The position numbers and the translations under genes were made by a program. Positions 1-6,562 of a DNA stretch of 12,267 bases are shown here, piece after piece. The DNA is taken from assembly GCA_964516295.1 (NCBI GenBank), contig CAZEYT010000082.1, positions 1 through 12,267 of the forward strand, written 5' to 3'. The notes beneath the pieces were generated by a model, which did not search any database, was not told the origin of the DNA, and saw nothing but the letters and a program-made list of their open reading frames with translations. The first letter of the stretch is position 1, and every line of letters begins with the position of its first letter. Source of the stretch: CAZEYT01 sp964516295 (GTDB lineage Bacteria > Verrucomicrobiota > Verrucomicrobiia > Chthoniobacterales > Terrimicrobiaceae).

Positions 1-407
1 TCCCGTCGGACCAGACTGCGGAATTCCATCGCGGGCCCTGCCTGCACGACCTTGGCTCGCAACGCCTCGATCATTTCAGCAGGGGGATTTCCGGACAAAA
101 ATGTGCCCGGCCAGCGTTCGGCGCAGCCGCTCACAAGGTAAGCGAGGCGGCCGCGCGATGCCGCCTGGGAATCGCTATCAGCTGCCCCTGCGAGCCCTGC
201 AAACCAGCGGTCGGTGCGTTCCGTTGCGATGGCCATTGCGACCGCGACCGGTGGCTGCGTCGCGTCCGAAGCGTGCTGTGCACGGGCCGCATCGATGATG
301 GAAAGAACGTGGCGGAGAAGATCCTCGCGTGGTGCAACGCGGTGGGCGGCGAGATACGCTTCAACGCGCTGTGTGGCTTCGTCCCAGGAGGCGTTCAGTT
401 GTTCCAT
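1..407 (-). CDS. opgH: Probable glucan biosynthesis glucosyltransferase OpgH, N-terminal part
   Basis: This open frame starts with ATG at 405-407 and runs off the left edge without a stop, giving 135 codons. It begins MEQLNASWDEATQRVEAYLA, and its start overlaps the end of opgG by 13 bases, which indicates translational coupling. The visible part is hydrophilic, Ala- and Arg-rich, and has no membrane segment. That would fit the cytoplasmic N-terminus that precedes the membrane and GT2 catalytic regions of OpgH, but neither region is inside the window. OpgH is the inner-membrane enzyme that polymerises UDP-glucose into the beta-1,2 backbone of osmoregulated periplasmic glucan, and it commonly follows opgG. 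The identification rests on gene order, not on a recognised motif. Another gene coupled to opgG is possible. Confidence 0.6.
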   Translation of the reverse strand, partial: MEQLNASWDEATQRVEAYLAAHRVAPREDLLRHVLSIIDAARAQHASDATQPPVAVAMAIATERTDRWFAGLAGAADSDSQAASRGRLAYLVSGCAERWPGTFLSGNPPAEMIEALRAKVVQAGPAMEFRSLVRR

Positions 408-1897
408 GTCATGGTCCATGTTTCCGTGAGCGGCTTGCCATTGAGCGTCAAAGCACAGCGCATCTCGACCGGCTTCTTGAGCTGGCTCACGCTGGCGATG
501 AAGGAAACGCGCCACGTGTTGTTGAACTCATTCCGCTGCACCTGCACCTGGGAAATCGCTCCCGTCTCGCCCATCCAGATATCCGCGCCCAGAGGAGCAT
601 CCGCCGGCAGTTTGGCAAGCTCTCCGCCGGCAAATTCGAGCACGATCAGCCGGTAGTAGGGGGCATCCTGATAGTCGACCCGCGTCTCGACGCAACGGCC
701 GAGGGGCGGAAGACCGGTCTTCCCGCCGAACCAGGTGAGCCAGTAGCTGAGATCTGTCCGCGCGCCTTTCTTCAAGCCGCCTTCCGGCTGCCAATAGGCG
801 ACGACGTTATCCATGAACTCGTTCTCGGTCGCGAGCTGGATAAGGTGCACCGCGCCCTTGCCCCAGTGTCCGTCCGGCTGAACCCACGCGCTGGGCCGCT
901 GGTGGTAGCGGGCCTCGAGATCCTGGTAATGGGAGAACTCCCGGTCGCGCTGGAAGAGGCCGAATCCTTTCGGGTTCGTGTCTTCAAAGACGGCCACCTG
1001 CAACTGCTTCGACCAGGAAAGCGGGCGCCAGACCCACTCGCCGTTGGATCTCTCAATTTGCAGACCGTCGGAGTCGTGAACCTCCGGACGGAAGTCGCCG
1101 AAGGTGTTGCGGGTGTTCTCACCGAACCAGAACATGCTCGTGAGCGGAGCAATGCCGATGCCGGGAATGTCACGACGGGGAAACAGAACGGCCCGCACAC
1201 GCATGACAGTCTCGCTTCCGGGTGTGACACGGAACTCATAGGCGCCGGCGATTGACGGCCCATCGAGCAGGGCGTAAAGGGTCATCTCCCTGGCTCCGGG
1301 GGCCGGCTCGACCAGCCAGAACGTGGTGAAGTCCGGAAAGTCCTCTTTCTTAAGAGTGTCGACGGCAATGCCCCGGGCGGAGAGACCCCAGACCAGATCC
1401 TTCGCCACCGCGCGGAAGTAGCTGGCACCAAGAAAAACAAAGACCTCGTCGAGGTAGTCGGGCCGGTTGAGTGGGTAGTGAACGCGGAATCCCGAAAAGC
1501 CGCCCTTGGCTGTCTCGGCGGAGTCGATCTGGTTTTTTCCGAAGTCGAAAAGCGAGGGCGAGAAACGGAGCGGTCCCGCTCCTTCGCGGTTGACCTTGTA
1601 GATTGTGACCGGCGTCGAGTGAAGGTGGCCCGTGAAGAAAAACTTCGCCTGGAATGGTAGCGCCCTGTCGCGCCAGAGCGTGAATTCGTCCTTCCAGCGG
1701 ATGTCGCGATACTGGTCGTAGTTCAGCTGGCGGAGCACTTGGGAATCCACCGGCTTCGGCGCGGTGTAAGGCTCTGCGGCCAGGCGTTCCGCCTGCTCAA
1801 TGACATTGTCGAAAGTTACCGTTCGCTGCCGGAGCTGGGTAATGACGAGGGCCAGAAGGAGGCCGGTCATCACGGCAAAGACAAGGTGGGTCTTCAT
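395..1897 (-). CDS. opgG: Periplasmic glucan biosynthesis protein OpgG (MdoG family)
   Basis: The 500-residue protein has about the length of E. coli OpgG (511) and matches it along its whole length from memory. Conserved blocks include FLGASYFRAV (145-154), GLSARGIAVD (161-170), PLTSMFWFGE (241-250), PEVHDSDGLQ (261-270), NGEWVWRPL (275-283), FGLFQRDREFSHYQDLEARY (302-321) and DNVVAYW (353-359). The family acts in the periplasm on beta-1,2-glucan during OPG synthesis. E. coli OpgG and OpgD have been described as GH186 beta-1,2-glucanases, and from memory their two key acidic residues align with D265 and D353 here. The N-terminus has one hydrophobic segment (about 5-20) followed by QLRQR with no clear cleavage site, so the protein may stay anchored in the membrane. 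The start overlaps the upstream gene by four bases (ATGA), so the two are probably co-translated. Confidence 0.95.
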   Translation of the reverse strand: MKTHLVFAVMTGLLLALVITQLRQRTVTFDNVIEQAERLAAEPYTAPKPVDSQVLRQLNYDQYRDIRWKDEFTLWRDRALPFQAKFFFTGHLHSTPVTIYKVNREGAGPLRFSPSLFDFGKNQIDSAETAKGGFSGFRVHYPLNRPDYLDEVFVFLGASYFRAVAKDLVWGLSARGIAVDTLKKEDFPDFTTFWLVEPAPGAREMTLYALLDGPSIAGAYEFRVTPGSETVMRVRAVLFPRRDIPGIGIAPLTSMFWFGENTRNTFGDFRPEVHDSDGLQIERSNGEWVWRPLSWSKQLQVAVFEDTNPKGFGLFQRDREFSHYQDLEARYHQRPSAWVQPDGHWGKGAVHLIQLATENEFMDNVVAYWQPEGGLKKGARTDLSYWLTWFGGKTGLPPLGRCVETRVDYQDAPYYRLIVLEFAGGELAKLPADAPLGADIWMGETGAISQVQVQRNEFNNTWRVSFIASVSQLKKPVEMRCALTLNGKPLTETWTMTWNN

Positions 1898-2661
1898 TTT
1901 GCAGGAACGACCGCGAGGAAATTCCGGACATGGCCGAACTCAGGGCGGGTGACAGGTGACGGGGAGGCATTGGCCCAGAGTCCGCTCGATGAGCCGCCAT
2001 CGAGATTCAGCGCCTTCGCTGTCGTCCAATCCGCCGGCCAGCCTGTGGCCGTGAGGATTTCCGCTGCATCGGCGAGCGTCACCGAGGTCAGGTAAATCAG
2101 CGCCCAGCGGCCAGCGCCATCGGTGGCGACGACGGTGCGGCGGGCTCGCCGCTCGTCGTTCAGGCCGTCAACCGCCGCGCTCCGATCGACCAGCATCGGA
2201 CCGCACTGAAGGGCTTCGGTAACGGACGGAGAGGGTTGAAACTGCGACGAGCGCACGATGCCGATGCGGCCTTTGCGCACCTCGACGATTCCGCTGAGAA
2301 GCTTGGCCTTTTCAAACCGGTGAATTTCCTTTCCTCCCGAGATCACGAGCCCGACCGGCCGGAAGTCGTCGTGAAAATATCCGCCGTTCACACCCGCTGC
2401 AAATCCGCCTTCGGCCATCACTCCCGCCAGCTTCGAAACGCCTGGCGACGGACTGTCAATGACGCGCAGGCTGTATTGGCGGCTGTTGAAAATGACCGCC
2501 GTCAGTGTCGCGGACTGGTCGCCGCTTGTGACCGGAATCTCCCATACCGTCAGACTTTTCGAGGGCTCGGCAAGCCGGATGCTTTCTCCCGTAACCCATC
2601 CGCCGAGCGCGTTGGACAACGCGAGGACGAGGGGAATCGCGGCCGGAAAAAATGTTTTCAT
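1894..2661 (-). CDS. Secreted phosphodiester glycosidase family protein (NAGPA/DUF2233 domain)
   Basis: The 255-residue protein begins with a signal peptide (MKTFFPAAIPLVLALSNALG). An in-frame ATG nine bases upstream (2670) would add MCG; neither start has a good ribosome binding site, and the MKT start makes the more usual signal peptide. Hallmarks of the NAGPA fold are GVNGGYF (90-96), GLVISGG (104-110), CGPML (153-157), RARRTVVATDG (172-182) and LNLDGGSSSGLW (218-229). The founding member is the mammalian enzyme that removes GlcNAc from a GlcNAc-1-phospho-6-mannose phosphodiester. Bacterial members hydrolyse or bind phosphodiester-linked sugars, often in cell-wall or exopolysaccharide settings. 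This is the first gene of the apparent operon with opgG, so a role in processing phosphodiester substituents on periplasmic glucan is a reasonable inference. The exact substrate cannot be read from the sequence. Confidence 0.88.
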   Translation of the reverse strand: MKTFFPAAIPLVLALSNALGGWVTGESIRLAEPSKSLTVWEIPVTSGDQSATLTAVIFNSRQYSLRVIDSPSPGVSKLAGVMAEGGFAAGVNGGYFHDDFRPVGLVISGGKEIHRFEKAKLLSGIVEVRKGRIGIVRSSQFQPSPSVTEALQCGPMLVDRSAAVDGLNDERRARRTVVATDGAGRWALIYLTSVTLADAAEILTATGWPADWTTAKALNLDGGSSSGLWANASPSPVTRPEFGHVRNFLAVVPAK

Positions 2662-2735
2662 GCCGCACATTGTGAGGTCCGGCGGCGGGATTCAAGCGCC
2701 GAGAAGGAAGGTTGCATGTCGGCGTGCTAGTCGAT

Positions 2736-2742
2736 AAGGGAG
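2736..2742 (+). promoter_or_regulatory. Ribosome binding site of the FGGY kinase
   Basis: AAGGGAG lies seven bases before the ATG at 2750. It is one of the few clear Shine-Dalgarno sites in the window and fixes the kinase start. The 88-base divergent gap also contains TTGCAT at 2712-2717, a hexamer that recurs in the other regulatory gaps of this window, but no convincing -10 box was found. Confidence 0.7.
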
Positions 2743-2749
2743 TTGAAAC

Positions 2750-4063
2750 ATGTCCCTCACTCTTGGTCTCGACGTTGGTTCCTCATCCGTCATTGCCGGC
2801 ATTCTCAAAGGCAAGACCGTTCTTCAGGAATCCCCCCGCCAGTTCTACACTTCACGGCATCTCGGCAACCGGGTTGAAGTCCGTCCCGAGGACCTCCTCG
2901 GAGCGGTCGCCAAGACGCTTTCCGGGCTCGGCAAAAGCGCGCACAAAGTCGATGCCATCGCTCTCGCCGTGATGTCGCCCGCCTGGGTGGCGATGGATTC
3001 CAAGGGGGCCGCCCTCACGCCCATCGTGACGCATCAGGACCGCCGGAGCGTGGACATCGCCCAAGGGATCGAAAAGCGGGTCGGCAAGGCCCGCCATCTA
3101 AAAATCACCGGATGTCGGCCGTTTCCGGGAGGGATCAGCTCGACGACCTGGGCCTGGTATCTCCAGAACGAGCCGAAGCGGCTGCAGCGTGCGGATCTGA
3201 TCGGGCACCTGAACACATTTCTTCACCGCCATATCACGGGGGCGCGTGTCATCGATCCTTCCAACGCCTCGTTCACCGGGCTCTACGAGACCACCAAACT
3301 CGGCGGTTGGAGCCGGGAACTCTGTGAAAACATCGGCGCCAACCCGGCGCTGCTGCCGGAGATCAAGGATGCGGACGTGGTTGCCGGTCGCGTCACCGCT
3401 GCGGCGGCGAAGCTTTTCGGCCTGCGCGAGGGCACGCCGGTCATGACCGGCATGGTCGATGGCAGTGCCGGCATGCTTTTTACCGGTGCCGAAATCGGAC
3501 AGCTCTTCAACGTGAGCGGATCGACGGACGTGCTTGCGCTTTGTACGGACCGGCCGCGTCCGCACGACCGCCTGCTGACCAGGGCGCTCGGCGTGGATGG
3601 CAAATGGCTCGCCGTCGGCACGCTCGCTGCCGTCGGGTCCGCCCTTTACTGGGCACGGGAGCAATTTTTCCCGGAGCTTTCCAAAGAGCAGTTTGTCGCC
3701 GAAATGTTCCGCCTTTCCAAACTCGGTCCGAAAGCCTCGCAGGGTGTGACCTTTGAACCCTACATGGCCGGAGAGCGGACCAGCATCGAACAGAAGAAGG
3801 CCGGTTTCTCAGGTCTCACTCTTGCCACCAAGCGCGAGCACATGCTCTCGGCGATTATTGAGTCTCTCATCGCGGCGAGCGCGGAACGCCTTCCTCTCCT
3901 TGCGGCGACGGGCACGCCCTTCCTGCCGACCGTTGCCGTCTCCGGCGGTTCCGATCATCTCGACAAGCTCATGCGACGCGACTGGGCCGGGCAATGGAGA
4001 TTCCGCTCCGCCCAAGAGGCCACCATGCGCGGGCTGGGAACGCTGGTCGCACGGGAGAGCTGA
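2750..4063 (+). CDS. FGGY-family carbohydrate kinase
   Basis: The 437-residue cytoplasmic kinase phosphorylates a sugar or polyol with ATP. Family landmarks are the N-terminal phosphate loop GLDVGSSSV (6-14), a sugar-site HQDRR (95-99), DPSNAS (169-174), the GMVDGSAG block (234-241) whose D237 is the likely catalytic base, SGSTD (256-260), PYMAGERT (337-344) and SGGSD (398-402) in the C-terminal ATP site. At 437 residues it is somewhat shorter than xylulokinase, glycerol kinase or rhamnulokinase (about 480-510). The sugar therefore cannot be assigned; a xylulokinase-like pentulose kinase is the nearest guess. No isomerase, aldolase or transporter is adjacent. The gene is divergent from the glycan operon and ends at a strong terminator, so it is probably monocistronic. 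Confidence 0.9.
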   Translation: MSLTLGLDVGSSSVIAGILKGKTVLQESPRQFYTSRHLGNRVEVRPEDLLGAVAKTLSGLGKSAHKVDAIALAVMSPAWVAMDSKGAALTPIVTHQDRRSVDIAQGIEKRVGKARHLKITGCRPFPGGISSTTWAWYLQNEPKRLQRADLIGHLNTFLHRHITGARVIDPSNASFTGLYETTKLGGWSRELCENIGANPALLPEIKDADVVAGRVTAAAAKLFGLREGTPVMTGMVDGSAGMLFTGAEIGQLFNVSGSTDVLALCTDRPRPHDRLLTRALGVDGKWLAVGTLAAVGSALYWAREQFFPELSKEQFVAEMFRLSKLGPKASQGVTFEPYMAGERTSIEQKKAGFSGLTLATKREHMLSAIIESLIAASAERLPLLAATGTPFLPTVAVSGGSDHLDKLMRRDWAGQWRFRSAQEATMRGLGTLVARES

Positions 4064-4078
4064 AGGCGCTCCGAGCAC

Positions 4079-4115
4079 AAAAAAACCGCGCTTCGTGAGA
4101 GGCGCGGTTTTTTTT
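4079..4115. terminator. Bidirectional rho-independent terminator
   Basis: An A-run (4079-4085) is followed by the stem CCGCGC (4086-4091) / GCGCGG (4102-4107), a 10-base loop and a run of eight T (4108-4115). A and T runs flank both sides of the stem, so it can stop transcription in both directions. It begins 16 bases after the kinase stop and lies about 30 bases beyond the end of the convergent small gene. Confidence 0.9.
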
Positions 4116-4145
4116 GACTGGCGGCTGCCGCAGTTGGAGAAATCG

Positions 4146-4568
4146 TTAGTTCGGACTGCGGGGGTAGTCGCGCACGTAGTTGTATTGCGTGCTGAAGCCC
4201 AGCTCCGGCGGAAATTCCTGATAGCCCGAGTTGATCCAGGGAATATCACTGCGATAGGGCGGGTAGTAGGTGCCCTTGACCGTCGGGAAGGGGAAGAGAA
4301 CCACGTCGTAGATGCCGTAGCCGAGGCGGGCAAACATGCGGCCGACGCCACGAACGAGGCCATAGCTCCAAGCGGCCGAGTTCCCTTCGGCGAAATTCAC
4401 CGCTGCGATCTGATCGGGGAGCTCGGTGACGCCAAAGGCGATGTTGGAGATTCCGCGGCCGAGCTTGCGGGTCGGGCCCTGGTCGGAAGCCGGGGGGGCC
4501 TGGATATCCGCATGCGCGGCGGTCGCGAAGGAGCAAACGAGGAGGAGGGCAACAGCGGCAGCTTTCAT
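4146..4568 (-). CDS. Exosortase-associated small secreted protein, TIGR04073 type
   Basis: With the start at 4568 the protein is 140 residues and opens with a clean signal peptide, MKAAAVALLLVCSFATAAHA, cleaved before DIQ. An in-frame ATG at 4583 would add five residues. The core, KLGRGISNIAFGVTELP (35-51) followed by GLVRGVGRMFARLGYGIYDV (70-89) and LFPFP (91-95), matches my recollection of the TIGR04073 family. That family is defined by its distribution in Verrucomicrobia and relatives that carry exosortase/PEP-CTERM systems; its biochemical role is unknown. The C-terminus is rich in Tyr and Pro. A PEP-CTERM protein lies immediately on the other side of the intergenic region, divergently oriented, which supports the assignment. 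No exosortase gene is in the window. The longer frame that begins at 4706 adds residues with no signal-peptide character and is not preferred. Confidence 0.8.
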   Translation of the reverse strand: MKAAAVALLLVCSFATAAHADIQAPPASDQGPTRKLGRGISNIAFGVTELPDQIAAVNFAEGNSAAWSYGLVRGVGRMFARLGYGIYDVVLFPFPTVKGTYYPPYRSDIPWINSGYQEFPPELGFSTQYNYVRDYPRSPN

Positions 4569-4793
4569 CAATTCAAAAACCATCAGATGTGGCGCTCTGT
4601 TGCAAGGATAAAGAACGCCCATTCCTCGCCAGGATCCCGTCCGCTGGAGCGACGACCTTCCCCTTGCGCTGAACGGCAGGGCTCGAATGGGGCGCTTACC
4701 ATGCACGTCCGGGATTTCCTTTTATCCCGTGCGGGTTCGTCGGGTTTTGATGGAAACAAAATGCAACAAAAAGAAAAATAAGTGCACGAATAG

Positions 4794-4808
4794 GCAAAAA
4801 GTTCTTGC
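4794..4808. promoter_or_regulatory. Candidate LacI-type operator overlapping the -35 box
   Basis: GCAAAAAGTTCTTGC is a 15-base palindrome with one mismatched pair around a central G. It overlaps the -35 hexamer of the predicted PEP-CTERM gene promoter, a usual repressor position. The half-site GCAAAAAG occurs again twice in the intergenic region next to the LacI gene. Assignment to that regulator is inference. Confidence 0.4.
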
Positions 4809-4833
4809 ATTCTTTTTTTGGAGTGAATAATTT
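4805..4833 (+). promoter_or_regulatory. Predicted sigma-70-type promoter of the PEP-CTERM gene
   Basis: TTGCAT (4805-4810) is separated by exactly 17 bases from TAATTT (4828-4833). This would start transcription near 4840, leaving a leader of roughly 80 bases before the ATG at 4922. The fit to the -10 consensus is only moderate. Confidence 0.5.
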
Positions 4834-4921
4834 TTTCAGCAGTTAGCCGACCCTCCACCCGCAACCTGTGATGAATTCTTGTTCCCCTGTTTTCACCCTC
4901 CGTTCCCAATCCCCCCTGATC

Positions 4922-6409
4922 ATGAAAGCCCCACTCCGTTTCTTTTCTCTTGCTGCAGCTGTTTCTGCGCTTTCTGCTCTGGCTCTGCCGGCGCAGGCGC
5001 AAACGACGTTTATCAAGGCAGATAACACGACCAGCCTGAATCTAGCCGGCAGCTACACATCCAACAGCACCGTGCCGACCTCGCTGGACACGATTCAAGT
5101 GGACACAACCCTCACGCAGAGCCGGACCTCGGCGCTCGGTGGGAACCTTTCGATCAACGCGCTGACTTATAATGCGAGCCAGCAGTTCCAGATCAGCAAT
5201 ACGGCCAACGCGACACTTACCATTGGCGCGGGCGGCATAACGAAATCCACTTCGACCAACCTCATCTTTGCCAACTCGGTGACACTTGGGGCGAGTCAGA
5301 CCTGGGCGATTAACTCCGGATCCATGCAGGTGAACGGTGCCTTCAGTGACGGTGGTAACACTCTGGCGATCAATGGAGTGGGCACATTGGATCTCCGTGG
5401 AAGCAATACCTTCGGAAGCAATGTCGTCATCGATACCTCGGTGAGCGTGAATCTCATCGGCAGCACGGTGACGTTTGGTGGACTCAACACGTTCAATGCG
5501 CTCTCGATTCCGGCGGGGCGCGTCCGGGTTGGCACGATTGGAAATTTCGGTCAGGCAAGCAATGCCGGTGATGGTGGAACAAACACCGCGATCATCCTCG
5601 GCAACACTTCGAACGGCATTTTTGAATACACGGGCTCGACCGCATCAACCAACCGCACATTCTCTCGGGATGCGCGCTCCGCGGCGTCAGGCATCGAGGT
5701 GACGACGGCAGGGCAAACACTGACCGTTACGGGGAACATGGGATCGGGAACGCAGCAGAACACGGGAACCAACGGCTGGGTCTTCAGTGGCGCGGGCAAC
5801 CTCACCCTCACCGGAGTGATCAGCAACACCAGCAACTTAACAAGCACGGGAACATCCGTTACCAAAGACGGTCTGGGCACGCTGACGATGGGCGGCGCTT
5901 CCGCCAGCACCTACACGGGGGCAACGAATGTCAACCTCGGCACGCTGATCGCCAACACCGACAAGGCCCTCGGTAACACGTCGGCCGTCAATGTGGCGGG
6001 GGGAACGCTTGATATCCGGGGTGCAACTGCCGGCACGGTGACTATCGGAGCGGCTGCCAATCTTTCGTTCACGTCCGGTGTGATCAAGTTCCAGCTCGGT
6101 ACGGCATTCGACCAACTGGTAAGCTCGGGTGCCGGTGCCTTCACGATCTCCGGTGGCACGTTCCAGCTCGACGTGACCGGTGCAGGATTCTCCTACGGCA
6201 ATACATATGCCATCCTCTCCGGCTTTGGGGGATCCAACAGCGTGAGTGGCCTTTCCTTCACGGGCTTCGACACGGCAGGATATACCGCCGCCCTCGGGAC
6301 CAATGGCGTGCTCAGCTTCACCGCGATCCCCGAGCCTTCGACCTGGGCTCTGCTGCTCGCCGGAGCCACGACGGTGGTTGTTGCCTTCCGTCGCCGTCGG
6401 CAGGCCTAG
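4922..6409 (+). CDS. PEP-CTERM sorting-domain protein with autotransporter-associated beta-strand repeats
   Basis: From ATG 4922 the protein is 495 residues. The upstream ATG at 4868 would put 18 non-signal residues before the signal peptide, so 4922 is preferred. Residues 1-27 (MKAPLRFFSLAAAVSALSAL then ALPAQAQ) form a signal peptide. The body is low-complexity, rich in Thr, Ser, Asn and Gly, and consists of beta-strand repeats. The clearest passenger-associated (PATR/TIGR02601-like) unit spans 315-345 (KDGLGTLTMGGAS then TYTGATNVNLGTLIAN), with weaker copies near 150-175 and 290-310. The C-terminus is a textbook PEP-CTERM signal: IPEPSTW (469-475), a hydrophobic helix (476-489) and RRRRQA. 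It should be exported, processed by an exosortase and displayed on, or released from, the cell surface. No autotransporter barrel is present. A role in adhesion or a surface matrix is likely but not shown. Confidence 0.92.
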   Translation: MKAPLRFFSLAAAVSALSALALPAQAQTTFIKADNTTSLNLAGSYTSNSTVPTSLDTIQVDTTLTQSRTSALGGNLSINALTYNASQQFQISNTANATLTIGAGGITKSTSTNLIFANSVTLGASQTWAINSGSMQVNGAFSDGGNTLAINGVGTLDLRGSNTFGSNVVIDTSVSVNLIGSTVTFGGLNTFNALSIPAGRVRVGTIGNFGQASNAGDGGTNTAIILGNTSNGIFEYTGSTASTNRTFSRDARSAASGIEVTTAGQTLTVTGNMGSGTQQNTGTNGWVFSGAGNLTLTGVISNTSNLTSTGTSVTKDGLGTLTMGGASASTYTGATNVNLGTLIANTDKALGNTSAVNVAGGTLDIRGATAGTVTIGAAANLSFTSGVIKFQLGTAFDQLVSSGAGAFTISGGTFQLDVTGAGFSYGNTYAILSGFGGSNSVSGLSFTGFDTAGYTAALGTNGVLSFTAIPEPSTWALLLAGATTVVVAFRRRRQA

Positions 6410-6425
6410 AAAACATTTCCTTCAT

Positions 6426-6445
6426 GGCGGGAAGTCTCTCCCGCC
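6426..6445. other. Hairpin after the PEP-CTERM gene
   Basis: GGCGGGA (6426-6432) and TCCCGCC (6439-6445) form a perfect seven-pair stem with a six-base loop, 16 bases after the stop codon. No T-run follows, so it may protect the mRNA 3' end rather than terminate. Confidence 0.5.
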
Positions 6446-6462
6446 GAAACAATCAGGGGTCC

Positions 6463-6496
6463 AGAAAGTCGTGCCGGGTAACTGGCACGGCTTTCT
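6463..6496. terminator. Probable terminator between convergent genes
   Basis: AGAAAGTCGTGCC (6463-6475) pairs with GGCACGGCTTTCT (6484-6496) over 13 positions with a single T-G pair and an eight-base loop. The downstream tract (GCTTTCTTGCT) is only moderately T-rich. The position between the convergent PEP-CTERM and LacI genes suggests it serves both. Confidence 0.65.
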
Positions 6497-6562
6497 GCTT
6501 TCTTGCTCTGGGGACGTGCTTGGAACCGAAGTGCAGGCGAAGGCCCGCTGGTGGCAAGCCTT

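Larger units (their letters stand above)
4569..4921. other. Divergent intergenic region with a hairpin and an AT-rich promoter zone
   Basis: These 353 bases separate two divergent genes for secreted proteins. No gene was recognised. A hairpin sits at 4703-4732: GGGAT (4711-4715) pairs with ATCCC (4724-4728), and GCAC (4703-4706) pairs with GTGC (4729-4732), leaving a four-base bulge. From 4750 the sequence becomes abruptly A/T-rich and carries the probable promoter and operator elements listed separately. From about 4860 to 4921 it is pyrimidine-rich, so the PEP-CTERM gene has no Shine-Dalgarno site. Confidence 0.6.

Noticed and set aside
329..1255. Long plus-strand open frame (308 codons)
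   Set aside because: It lies antisense to opgG, which matches its family over its full length; the frame has no recognisable domain and is a product of GC-rich codon bias.
4569..4706. N-terminal extension of the exosortase-associated protein to 4706
   Set aside because: The additional residues are basic and lack signal-peptide character, while the start at 4568 gives a clean signal peptide.
3753..4781. Plus-strand open frame (342 codons) across the end of the kinase gene
   Set aside because: It runs through the kinase in another frame, through a strong terminator and antisense to the small secreted protein, so it is not a plausible gene.
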